A DNA stretch of 64,000 nt from Caenorhabditis elegans (Eukaryota; Nematoda; Chromadorea; Rhabditida; Rhabditidae), in the NCBI RefSeq assembly GCF_000002985.6, contig NC_003283.11, positions 20,151,501 through 20,215,500 on the forward strand, in the 5' to 3' direction. The position numbers were made by a program, and so were the translations under genes. Shown piece by piece: positions 22,500-32,342 of this stretch (position 1 is its first letter; each line of letters begins with the position of its first letter). Under the pieces are notes generated by a model. That model saw only the letters and a program-made list of their open reading frames with translations, was not told the DNA's origin and did no database searches.

Positions 22500-23487
22500 T
22501 ATTCAAAACGGAGCTCCATCGTCTAATGATCCATGGCGAAATGTATATTGTGTTTGGTTAATATGATGTAAAATATGCAAGTTTTCACCTGTTTTGTAGT
22601 TTTTTGGTGGGCACGTGTTGCCTTAAAATTTGGATATGTTTGATTTATGTTACATCAAAGTGTATGATTACTTACAAGGAAAGGTTGTCAGTTTACCGTC
22701 AGATTTCAAAACGAGACATGTTTCATTCAAAAATGTTCCATAAGGATATGTCACTGCAAAATTCTAAGCGGTAAAGCTCCACTCAACCCCTCTGGCATCG
22801 ACCTGAAACTGTTTCAGTGCATTTTTTCACTACTTTGGAGGTCTGTATAATTACTCCAAATTTTTGTTTCAAACTTTCAATGTTTTTCAGAACGTTTAAA
22901 AGTAGGAAAACAATCTGGGAGATTTTTGGAAAATTATAAATTTTTTGAAAAAAATTTGAAAATTTCTTCACTCCACTAGGTCCAAGAATTTTCAGTTTTT
23001 TTTTTCAAAAAGTTTAAAACTTTCCAAAAATCTCCCAGATTTTTTTCCTACTTTTAAACGTTCTGAGAAACATTGAAAGTTTTGCAAACAAAATTTTGGA
23101 GCAATTATACAGGCCTCCAAAGTAGTGAAAAAATGCACTGAAACAGTTTCAGATCGATGCTAGAGGGGTTAAGAGTGGAGCTTTACCGCTTAAAATTTTG
23201 CAGTGCCATATCTTTATGGAACACTTTCAAATGAAACATGTCTCGTTTTGAAATCTGACGGTAAACTGAAAACCTTTCCTTGTTAGGAAACGTCTATTTT
23301 TGAGCCTTGGTGACTCAAGTGGAAATTTAACTTAATCCCGGACTTCTAAATGAAACCTATGCCATTTAAAGAAGACCTTGTTAAAAATTTCGAAATTTTG
23401 TGATTTTTAGGCCAACCCCTTCAAACAATCACCAGAAAACTCAATGATAATTATTTTATGTGAAATTAAAAAAATGTCAAAATAAAT
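22500..23487. other. Intergenic, mostly one foldback element
   Basis: Filled largely by the inverted repeat at 22675-23287. The remaining 200 bp on either side show no supported exon. Confidence 0.6.
22675..23287. repeat. 613-bp foldback element
   Basis: The arms starting AAGGAAAGGTTGTCAGTTTA and ending in TAAACTGAAAACCTTTCCTT are imperfect reverse complements over about 290 bp, including CAGATTTCAAAACGAGACAT and its complement. No open frame of note. Confidence 0.9.
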
Positions 23488-23954
23488 TTAAAATAAACCC
23501 CTTGGAACTGTCTGTGGCGCTATAAGTGTCTTCTCCTTAATATTAAACAAAATGTTTATAAATTTGATCCAGCTGAACGACTTGAACAACGTATCCATAC
23601 TCTTTTTGTTACAGCAAATATATGATACTTGGATGACTAGAGGAATGATAAAAATATCGCCTAATAACAGTAAAATTACCATTTGCTCAAATGGTGTCAA
23701 GAAGATCAGAGAGTAGGCCACAGATGCGAAGAAAGTCTGAAATTTCGGAATTTTTGAGCTAGACCTATACCTATTAGCATACTAATTTAAATATGAGGAC
23801 ATTGAAGGTTTGCCAGAAAATGTACTTTTGTGGGTTGTTCTGTTGAATGGAAGGTAAATGAGAGAACTTTCTGACATTGATCAAAATCGGAAGGTATAGT
23901 AAAGAGGCAAGGATCAATATAATGTTCAGGCACACGTATGTTATCTGAAATTAC

Positions 23955-24325
23955 ATAGGTTAGGTAGGTAGGTAGGTAGATAGGTATTTAGGTAGGTAGG
24001 TACGTAGGTAGGTAGATAGGTAGGTAGGTAGGTAGGTAGGTAGGTTGGTGGGTATGTAGGTGGATAGGTAGGTAGGTAGGAAGGTAGGTAGGTAGGTAGG
24101 TAGGTAGGTAGGTAGGTAGGTAGGTAGGTAGGTAGGTAGGTAGGTAAGTAGGTAGGTAGGTAGATATGTAGGTAAGTAGGTAGGTAGAAGGGGTGTGCTG
24201 CAAAATTTGCCAAATTTACCGTGCTCGGCAACTTTTGGAAAAGTGATTTGTCGAAATTGTCAATCTTGTTAAACTTTGAGATTTGTCCCACACCCCAGGT
24301 AGATAGGCAGGTATTTAGGTAGGTA
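23955..24325. repeat. (TAGG)n microsatellite with a foldback insert
   Basis: TAGG units with occasional TAGA or TACG variants run from 23955 to about 24187, are interrupted by about 110 bp bounded by GGGGTGTG and CACACCCC, and resume at 24299-24325. The same repeat resumes at 30444-30472 beyond the LTR element, showing that the element landed inside the microsatellite. Confidence 0.95.
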
Positions 24326-24329
24326 GATA

Positions 24330-24781
24330 TTTTGCGGAGCGGTAGCTCCAGAAAACGGCCCAAAATAAACACCCTGAAAACCCAAAGAAATAACAGAACA
24401 AGTATGTGCTAAGTCATCATTTATCTCCGTGTTGCTGATTAGTCAATCAGCAACACAATCACACAAAGGCCAATTATCAAGGGACGGGATAAATCAATAA
24501 ACCAAAACTCAAACAACAATTAATCAGAACTCCAAAACGACCATTGAAGAACTCCGAGTAACTCCCCGTCGACCGCCGGCGGCGTTTCCTACGTGGGTGG
24601 TTAGATGTGCAGGTGGAGTACGGTAGATGGCGGCAATTCAAACGGTCCCGGGGCGTCTCGTGGTGTGAAGGCGATGAAGATGACGACTTTTAACAGAGAT
24701 AATTGTGTAATTGAACGGGAAAAGATACTAATATGAAAGTCGTGAAGAAGGGAATATTTATTATTCACTGAGTTCGCGACA
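24330..24781 (-). repeat. 3' LTR of the retroelement
   Basis: 452 bp, identical to the other LTR except for two substitutions (near 24593 and 24721). It begins TTTTGCGGAGCGG and ends GTTCGCGACA on the plus strand. Contains the GC-rich CCGTCGACCGCCGGCGG stretch. Confidence 0.95.
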
Positions 24782-24793
24782 CTCCCGGCCCCA
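24782..24793 (-). other. Polypurine tract next to 3' LTR
   Basis: In sense orientation GGGGCCGGGAG sits directly against the start (TGTCGCG) of the 3' LTR, the expected place for plus-strand priming. Confidence 0.6.
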
Positions 24794-24973
24794 AAAAGAT
24801 GGCACGTAGAGACATCTCGGTTCACGGTAGCCTTTTCTGGGATGGTATCTTTCTTGGTCACAATTATCTCAATAGCAAATTTATTTCTGGAGACTATATC
24901 AGCGTTGTGATAAGCAACTCCAATTTTGACATTTTTTGGCAGTCTCTCGCCGTGAACACTATTTCCAACTGTT

Positions 24974-26215
24974 TCAGTACCATAGGTTCCAATTTTTGAT
25001 ATAGCAAAATCTTTTCTGGCTGATTTTTATTTTTTCTGCAATAGAAGTTGGCAATTTCCGAATAATCGATTGATAAATCGATGGAGTATCAACGTTCAGT
25101 CCACGATTTTTCATGTCATACACCAGAGATGTAATAATTCCAATGTCAAGTTTCATCTTATCATAGTTTTCCTGGTCAATTTTGGCGTTTCTAAATCTCT
25201 TTTCAATTTCATCCAATGGTCGAGAATTCGACAAAAAGTTATGATCCAGAATTTTCCAGGCAACTTTGTAATTTTTGTTGGTAATTTGGAGACCGTTCAA
25301 CAATGATTGGGCTCTTCCAGTTACACAGCTTTTCAATTGGATTAACTTTGACTAACTTGAAAGTTCTGGATTTTCTCCGTATCCCTCCTTGAAAATGATT
25401 TTCCATTCCTCATACTCAAGCTTGTTTACTCCGTCAAATTTCTTTGGTTCTTGGAGTTTCATTTTCAGATAACGCTTTTGTGGACGCTCCTGTTTTGCAA
25501 TTGTCGACATTTTCAATAGTTCCGAACTGGATGTATTACTTCTAACACTATCTTTCAATACAACAACGCTACCATCGCTGTAGCTTTCCATCGCATCCGA
25601 GTCATCACTACTGTACTTTGTTTCAGCGTTTCACTTTTTCTTATTACCATCACATGGTTTTTTGTTGCTGGGTTCAAAAACGTCCAATCTTGTTTCAAGA
25701 GCTTTTAGTCTGTCCAAAATCAGTTTCATGTTCGTTCTGGTTGCTTTGACAGGATACCGTATTAGCAACTTTCGATTCTTTCGGATTCACAAAGTTATTT
25801 GTTTGCGCACCTTCCTTCTTGCTTCCATTAGGAGATTCTGGCAATGAATCGATGATACCTTCTAGCTCAGTTCTCATGTAACCAAGTCTTTTGGCAAGTT
25901 TAACAAACTCTTTTTGAGCTGCGTGTTCTTGCAAGCTCTTAGTGTTCCGAGTCACCAACTCCAGATTTGCCGATATTTCAGCGTTTTTCCGGATCTTCTT
26001 AGTGATCCAATCATCAAGATTCTCTAGAATCTTCAAGATCCCAACAACGTCGACGTGATTCTTGAGAATCTCGTCTCGTTTCAGTTCCGGCTGAATAATT
26101 CCAACTTTCACGTCAATCAGTATCTCCTGGGAGACCTTCAAAACTTCATTTGCAGTGTTTCCCACTGATCAATTTGTTGTTTTAGCGACACCATTACCGC
26201 ATTCACCTTCGCCAT
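24974..26215 (-). pseudogene. BEL/Pao-type gag, interrupted
   Basis: The minus-strand translation has Gag features of BEL/Pao elements: a coiled N-terminal part (KILENLDDWITKKIRKNAE), then LQEPKKFDGVNKLEYEEWK, then LKSCVTGRAQSLLNGLQITN. It is broken by a frame change near 26165-26180, another near 25695, a TGA near 25630 and a TAG after NPELSS near 25352. It ends at 24974 without a zinc knuckle or protease. Because the LTRs are nearly identical, these defects were probably present before the copy inserted. Family assignment is by recognition only. Confidence 0.65.
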
Positions 26216-27066
26216 AATACCGTTCGAGTCGATTGATAGTTCTGAAATACAAAATGATAATTATCTTGAACCACCTTGGGCAAAAAATTATCACGATAAA
26301 CCAAGAAACAAATTTGCAAAGAAAATAACTTGAAAATAAAATATGCGAAAACTCTAATGAATTCCAAGATTACTGCAGTCTCTCGAAAAACATCGTGATA
26401 TTCCAGTTGGTCTGAGAAGCGTAGATCTGGCCGGATACTACAGCCAACAGGTCCTACTGTGAGTACGTGCAACTTTCAATTCAATTCAATCCTTTCTCAT
26501 TTGCTCTTAACTCCGATTCAGAAACGACCTGGTCTTGTCCCAATGGAATATCATCCATCTTGACGGCTTTGATTTCTTATCTGATTTGCTGGACCATTTC
26601 AGATATTCCAGTTTCCATTTCACCAACATTAACTTTTGAGTTAGACTCTTTCCGTTCTTCTGGATTGTTTCACATTACCAGTTCCAAGTTCCTCATCGGG
26701 TTTGCTGAGTTCCCGTTCAGAAACGTCTCCGAATTTCCCAGGTGCTATGATTAAGCCCTAGTCCGCAGAAAGGGGGATCCTCTTAATCTAGCTATTCCAC
26801 ATCCCAATTATGGGTCCCATGGAAACCATTGAACGTAGTTCCACCTTCTATTTTGTTCCTTTCCTTCATTTACTACTTTCTCTGAAATCTCATATCCGCC
26901 CTTTTTGTTTTGTGCACAAACAAAAAAAAACTTCAAATGAGACTTGGTTATCCAAATTCCTTTGAATTTCCAATCACCATTCCATGTTTATTCCATAAAA
27001 ATACACTTATACAACTAAGGTCAGCTTATTTCATCTGAATACAGCTCCTAGTTAGTTTTCCAATAA

Positions 27067-27921
27067 GACTCTCAGTAAGTATCGAGAGAATGCTCTACAT
27101 CGACCCATGAATGCAAGCTCAATTTCCAGTAAGACTTCCAGTTAACTTTGGAAGAATTTCCTCAATTACTCTTCGGAGTAAGTTTCAACTTCAATAAGAC
27201 TCCCTGTAAGTATCGGGAGAATTTGTCCATGTTCCTCTGTATCCTCTTTTCTCCATTACCATAAAACTTTCAGTAAATATCGAAAGAGTTTCCATGTTCC
27301 TTTATACCATCTATGTTCCATTACCATAAGACTTTCAGTAAATATCGAAAGAATTTCATAAGCTTATGCTTGTACTCAGCTTCAGTTTTCCAATTTTCCA
27401 GTTTTTCCAGTTTTTTCCAGTTTTTCAATTCCCAGGTTTCCAGTTCCAGTTTTACCAGTTTTCCAGTTTTTTTTTTCAGTTTTTCCAGTTTTTCAATTCC
27501 CAGGATTCCAGTTCCAGTTTTCCAATTTCCAGCTATCCAGTTTTTCAGTTCCCTAGTTTCCCAGTCTTCAGTTCCAGATCCAGTTCCAGATTTCCAGATT
27601 TCCACTTATCCAGTTCCACAGATCCTCTTTCCCAGTTCCAGTTTTCCTAGCTTTTCAGGTTTCCCAGTTTCCCAGTCTTCCAGTTTCCAGATTTTTCAGG
27701 TTCCAGGTTCCAAAATCTAGTTCCATTTTTCCATTTTTTTCAGTTCCAGATTTCTAGCTTTCCAAATTTTCCAATTCCAGCTTCCAGCTGTCCTGTTTCC
27801 AGTCTCCGTTTCCACGTTTCCAGTTTTCCATAAGACTCCCATTAAATATCGGGAGAATTTTTTCAAATCACTCATAGGATTATACATAATATTCAATAAG
27901 ACTCCCTGTAAATTTCGGGAG
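27067..27921. repeat. Seven dispersed hairpins with covarying stems
   Basis: Each unit has a 5-bp stem, a 10-nt loop close to AGTAAATATC, and flanks AATAAGA and AATTT. Stems: CTCTC/GAGAG (27069-27088), CTTCC/GGAAG (27135-27154), CTCCC/GGGAG (27200-27219), CTTTC/GAAAG (27267-27286 and 27332-27351), CTCCC/GGGAG (27836-27855 and 27902-27921). Every stem is fully complementary although the stem sequences differ. They lie within the LTR element between gag and the 5' part. Confidence 0.85.
27375..27835. repeat. Pyrimidine-rich TTCCAGTTTT repeat
   Basis: Irregular repeats of CCAGTTTT, TTCCAGTT and CAGTTCCAG fill about 460 bp between hairpins 5 and 6 of the array. On the sense strand of the element this is a purine-rich AACTGGAAA repeat. 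Confidence 0.85.
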
Positions 27922-28467
27922 AATGGTCCGATGTACTGTAGCATATGACCTTACTACTTAACTATTTTTTTTCTAGGTTTCATTCAAATTTCATAATAAG
28001 TTCTTCCTTCGACAGATCTCAATTGTCAGATTTCAATGTTTTCCCGATCTAGAATTTGATTTTCTTATTCTAGAATTTGCTCCATATTTCAATTTTTGGC
28101 TCAAATATTCCATTTATGGCCGTATTCCAACACTCAACATATCAAGCCATAGTTTCCAATTCATTTTAGAATAACACTCCCAGTTTACTATTTTCCTATT
28201 GTTTCCCATGCTTGGCAATCCATCATACTTTCTGAAAGCATTCCAAGTTCAAGATCCAGACACACTGTGAGCAACAATTTTGTTCCAATAATCATTGAAA
28301 ATTTATTTCAAAGTTTCCTTCCAATCAAACATTTGATCCCATATTATGCTTCCTACTTCTGAGGAAGTCATTCCATTTTATGTATTTCTCAATACAAAAC
28401 ACTCGATTCATAAAATAATTTATTTAAATAAATTAATTTTTATTGAAGACACATTTTTTATTTAGAA

Positions 28468-29260
28468 TTATTTAATTCTTCTTTTATCTCGCCGTCTTGT
28501 GCTCATCGCTGGCGAATTTTCCCGATCCGACTGTGCTCCAATTTCTTTCCGATTTGTGAAGTCTTCTTGCCTGCTCTGACTCGTCGCTGGACAACACAAT
28601 CTGAAAATTATCGATTCGATAATAATATTCCAGCTATTTTCAGGATATATCCGCAATTTTTCATTCAAAATTGTTTATTTTCCGTCAAAATTTCTCTTTG
28701 TCGAAGTGAGATTTATCTTTCAAATTTAAAGACAAGATTTCTTCTAATTTCCATAATTTTCCGAAATTTTTAAAACTTTTTTAAAATTAATACCTCGGAA
28801 TTCTTTGCTTCCGTCGGTTGGACCTTCTCTGGTTCTCCGATTTCCCGTTCCTTTCTATACGACGTCTTTTCAGGCCAGCATCTGGTCCTTTTCGTCCTTT
28901 TTCTCTTCTTTTATGGAGAATTTCGTCGCCAAATCCGTGGAATTTCCCTTTTTCCGTCGTTCATCCAACATCAGCCGAGATTTTCGCCGGAACATCCTTT
29001 GTTCTTCTTTGAGGCTTCCATTGGAACATTTCTGTGTCGGAAATTAACATTTTAATTACAGATTTCCAACTGAATTCCAAAAATTTTCCTTTTGTCCAAA
29101 TGAAAATTTGGGCAGCGGTTCCCCTGCTTTTTACCAATTTTCTGGATTATCTTTTTCGAATTTATACATCGATAAATTACTCACTTATTGATTTCTCCAG
29201 CGTTTCCAGTAGTTCCGCAGCTTGGCCGATCCGTTTCTCGCATTCTTCGTCGCTTTTTGG
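28468..29260 (-). pseudogene. Possible spliced basic ORF inside the LTR element
   Basis: Three candidate minus-strand exons with good splice signals: 29185-29260 (TTTTTCAG acceptor, GTGAGT donor), 28794-29031 and 28468-28600 (ATTTTCAG acceptor). The first encodes an acidic/helical stretch (EECEKRIGQAAELLETLEKS), the others an Arg/Lys-rich stretch (RRSNRRKQRIPR, STRRRDKRRIK). One TGA interrupts the joined frame in the middle exon. It lies between the 5' LTR and gag, in sense orientation. I recognise no domain. It may be a captured host fragment or chance. Confidence 0.35.
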
Positions 29261-29972
29261 CTGAAAAACAATTGATTTCAAGGTTAATTTGCGGAGAAAC
29301 GGCAATTTTCAACGGAAATTACGATTTGTGAAGGAATTATCGATTCAATCACATCAAAAAGACATTAATTCAACTTAAATTAAGAGAAAACATCAAAAAT
29401 TGACAAAGATTTCTTCAAAATGCCAATTTAAATTCATTTTTGCCGGCTGATGGAAAAAGACCGCATATTCTCTGCGTCTCTCACTTTTACGTGCTCTCTC
29501 ACCACTTTTTTGCGGTGGAGCGCACATTCTCTTCCTGTGTCTCTTCTAAAAAATGGAATCTCTCGTGTTTTCCAGATTTTAATAAGAATTTGGATCTCAA
29601 AACCGCTATTTTAACGGAATTTTGAGTATTTTCCTGGACGAAATGAAAATTTGGACATAGATTACCCTGTAATTTACATCACGACATTGTTTTTTCCGAC
29701 TTTCGCCTATAAAAATGTCATTTTATAGGTCGAAAGGATTTTCCGAAGACAACCCCGTCCCTTTTGAGGTTTCCAACAATTTTTATGCTCCATGAGCGTT
29801 TCCAAATGAACATTTTTCATTCAGAAATATCCAATGTTGCCTTGTTTGGCTCGTAGCCGCCCAAGGTCTTTTTCCAAGTGATTTCGCCTCTTCGGAGCAT
29901 CATCCAGAAGAGGTCTTTTATTTTTGAGATAAATAATGACTATTTCGAGTTATTTAAATGGGTAATCAGTTA

Positions 29973-29991
29973 GATTCGGTTCGATGCACCA
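29973..29991 (-). other. Primer-binding site
   Basis: Directly adjoining the 5' LTR in sense orientation is TGGTGCATCGAACCGAATC. Its complement ends GGTTCGATGCACCA, the form of a tRNA 3' end with the T-loop sequence TTCGA and terminal CCA. This fixes the LTR boundary at 29992. Confidence 0.85.
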
Positions 29992-30443
29992 TTTTGCGGA
30001 GCGGTAGCTCCAGAAAACGGCCCAAAATAAACACCCTGAAAACCCAAAGAAATAACAGAACAAGTATGTGCTAAGTCATCATTTATCTCCGTGTTGCTGA
30101 TTAGTCAATCAGCAACACAATCACACAAAGGCCAATTATCAAGGGACGGGATAAATCAATAAACCAAAACTCAAACAACAATTAATCAGAACTCCAAAAC
30201 GACCATTGAAGAACTCCGAGTAACTCCCCGTCGACCGCCGGCGGCGTTTCCTTCGTGGGTGGTTAGATGTGCAGGTGGAGTACGGTAGATGGCGGCAATT
30301 CAAACGGTCCCGGGGCGTCTCGTGGTGTGAAGGCGATGAAGATGACGACTTTTAACAGAGATAATTGTGTAATTGAACGGGGAAAGATACTAATATGAAA
30401 GTCGTGAAGAAGGGAATATTTATTATTCACTGAGTTCGCGACA
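29992..30443 (-). repeat. 5' LTR of the retroelement
   Basis: 452 bp, two substitutions from the other LTR. In sense orientation it begins TGTCGCGAACTC at 30443 and ends CCGCAAAA at 29992. Flanked on the outside by target duplication AGATA (30444-30448). Confidence 0.95.
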
Positions 30444-30960
30444 AGATAGGTATAGGTATGTAGGTAGGTAAGCAAATCCTACCATTTCAATTTTGACTGC
30501 ATCTAATGCATGCATCCCCCATCTCAGAGAATTCACAATCATTAGAAATTGAAAAATGAATGTGGCTAGATAAAGACACCAAATATATTTGATCTGGTAT
30601 TTTTGCACCGATATTACAAATCTCTCGGTTGACGGGAAAAAATAAAGAGTGAATTTTTCAATGGCTAGGAGAATAATCAATATGTAAAATACCAGGATCA
30701 TAACTTAAATTAACAACCAAATGCATAAGGCGAACGACATGAGAGATAATGGTAATTTTCTGAAATTCGATATTTTTGTTACTTGTGAGCAAAGAATAAA
30801 TAGTTTACGAGAAGTAGCCCATGCTCGAGCCAAGTGAAAATCCAATAATAAAAATAAGTAAAGAAAATGCAAAAAGGATGTACACTACTTGAATCATTTT
30901 GAAAAAGTGATTGACGGTAGGGAACAGAAAGTTCTGAAAGTCAGGGAATGTACTAACTTA

Positions 30961-31081
30961 TGGGGTTATTAAAGTAATGTTGCAAAATGTATTTTAATGA
31001 CGTCACAACCGTATTAAAACTGTATTGCATGACGTCATTTCTCTATATTTTTAATTTTTCAACACTACTTTAATAACCCCA
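30961..31081. repeat. 121-bp foldback element in srz C intron 1
   Basis: GGGGTTATTAAAGTAATGTTG at the left is the near-complement of CAACACTACTTTAATAACCCC at the right. Inside are two TGACGTCA-like sites (ATGACGTCAC and ATGACGTCAT). Confidence 0.9.
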
Positions 31082-31256
31082 CCACTTAAATTTTTACCTT
31101 TTGATCTCTAGTGCGGCTGACTTTATTCACATATACATAGAAAGGGAACAAAATCAGATAACTAGCAAAAAATACTAAAAATATGAACAAAATCACCCAG
31201 CCGGTCCAGATTTTCCAGAACTTGAAGCCTTCGTCTATAGATGGGAAGGTTAGCAT

Positions 31257-32342
31257 TATATTAAAAATCTACTGGATTTTAACTAGTAAAGAAAATGTTT
31301 TGCAACTTGTAGCTTTTTGATTATCAGCTGTGAGCTTTAGAGCTGACGTGTGATTTATCTTTGATAGACCAAAGTTTTTAAATGTGGTGTAGTTTTAGAA
31401 CTGGAGTTTCAAGGAAAGTATTTTAGTCATTAAGAAATGCTAATGAAGATGAGGAAAAAGAGGATAGAGTGAATTACATAAATTATTTACTCTTCTTTTG
31501 TACAAATTGTTTTGTGCATGCCAGATATTCGTCACTAGATGTTATGACGTACTGACAAAGAAATTTTATTGCATTAAATATGTACCAAGTATGCTGATGT
31601 ACCAACTATCCAACAACATAGGCAAAAACAAATGTAACCAGCCATCTCCAATCTTTATGACGTTTTAGTCGTTGTGACTCCGGCCACTTATTGACTGGAC
31701 GTGAATGTACCAACTTTGGTGGTTGGAAAAAAAAAAGAAAAAAAATTTGGATGCAAGAAAGGCGAAATTGTAATTACTAAATCTCTTCACTAAGCCATTT
31801 AAATAAATTGTACTTTCTCGCATTCAAGTGTAATTTATTACTTAAACAGCTTTTTATTAGTTTTTAAGCTAATTTTTTTGTATCGGAACATCTTGAAGTC
31901 TTTTTTTTATTTTCCACAGAACTCTAGAACATTCCAGATTTTTTTTGAACGTTCTAAAATGGCACAGAACATTCCAGAGCTTTTATGAATTCTCCAGCAG
32001 GCTCTAGAAGATTCCAGACGTTCCTCGAATTTTTCAAAATGTGTTTAAGCATTCCAAAGAATTATAGATTTTTCAAAGAGGCTCTAGAACATTCGTCATT
32101 CTATCCTCTGTTTGTCTTTATCTTCATTAGTATTTCTTGATTTTTAATTTTTAATTCTTTCTTGGTTTCTTGGCATGTTGTCAAAAAATCCTGTTTCTTT
32201 ATGTCCCGATTTTTAGATCAAGACATCGAGAACTATTTTTCTTCAGCAACATTTTTTTTAAAAATCCATTTTGAAACGTAATTCGGCTTGATATTTGTAT
32301 GATATTCATAGCCAACAAATATGTAGTTTATTTTCATAAAAT
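31257..32342. other. Intergenic with short AGAACATTCCAGA repeats
   Basis: From about 31915 to 32100 irregular copies of GAACATTCCAGA, TCTAGAACATTC and related sequence occur. No gene is supported. Confidence 0.5.

Larger units (their letters stand above)
24330..30443 (-). mobile_element. 6.1-kb LTR retroelement, gag only, no pol seen
   Basis: Two 452-bp LTRs (24330-24781 and 29992-30443) differ at two positions. A 5-bp target duplication AGATA flanks the element (24325-24329 and 30444-30448). In sense orientation (minus) the LTRs run from TGTCGCG to GCAAAA. Directly after the 5' LTR is a TGGTGC-type primer-binding site (29973-29991). Directly before the 3' LTR is a purine tract (24782-24793). 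The only retroviral-type coding region is a damaged gag of BEL/Pao type at 24974-26215. I find no protease, reverse transcriptase, RNase H or integrase. The internal region also contains a possible spliced basic ORF, a hairpin array and a pyrimidine-rich repeat. Likely a non-autonomous element moved by proteins from a relative. Confidence 0.9.
23488..31256 (-). pseudogene. srz-type chemoreceptor C, split by an LTR element
   Basis: Minus-strand exons 31098-31256, 30809-30933, 30483-30759, 23783-23944 and 23488-23736 have the standard srz sizes (159, 125, 277, 162, 249 nt) and phases, for 324 codons. Marks: VYVNKVSRTRDQK, LLAIEKFTLYFFPSTERFV, QQNNPQKYIFWQT, SYICCNKKSMDTLF. Exon 3 carries an in-frame TAA just after WLLI. 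Intron 3 is 6.5 kb because it holds a TAGG microsatellite and the whole LTR element at 24330-30443, in the same orientation as the gene. Intron 1 holds a 121-bp foldback element. Splicing across the insertion is possible, but the TAA makes a full receptor unlikely. Confidence 0.75.

Noticed and set aside
23941-24372. YLPTYLPTY open frames
   Set aside because: Translation of the TAGG microsatellite only.
24601-24861. Open frame over the LTR edge (and its twin at 30263-30475)
   Set aside because: Same sequence in both LTRs, no retroviral or host domain. It is LTR DNA.
27313-27720. Ser/Phe-rich plus-strand frame
   Set aside because: Produced by the pyrimidine-rich repeat in the antisense direction of the element.
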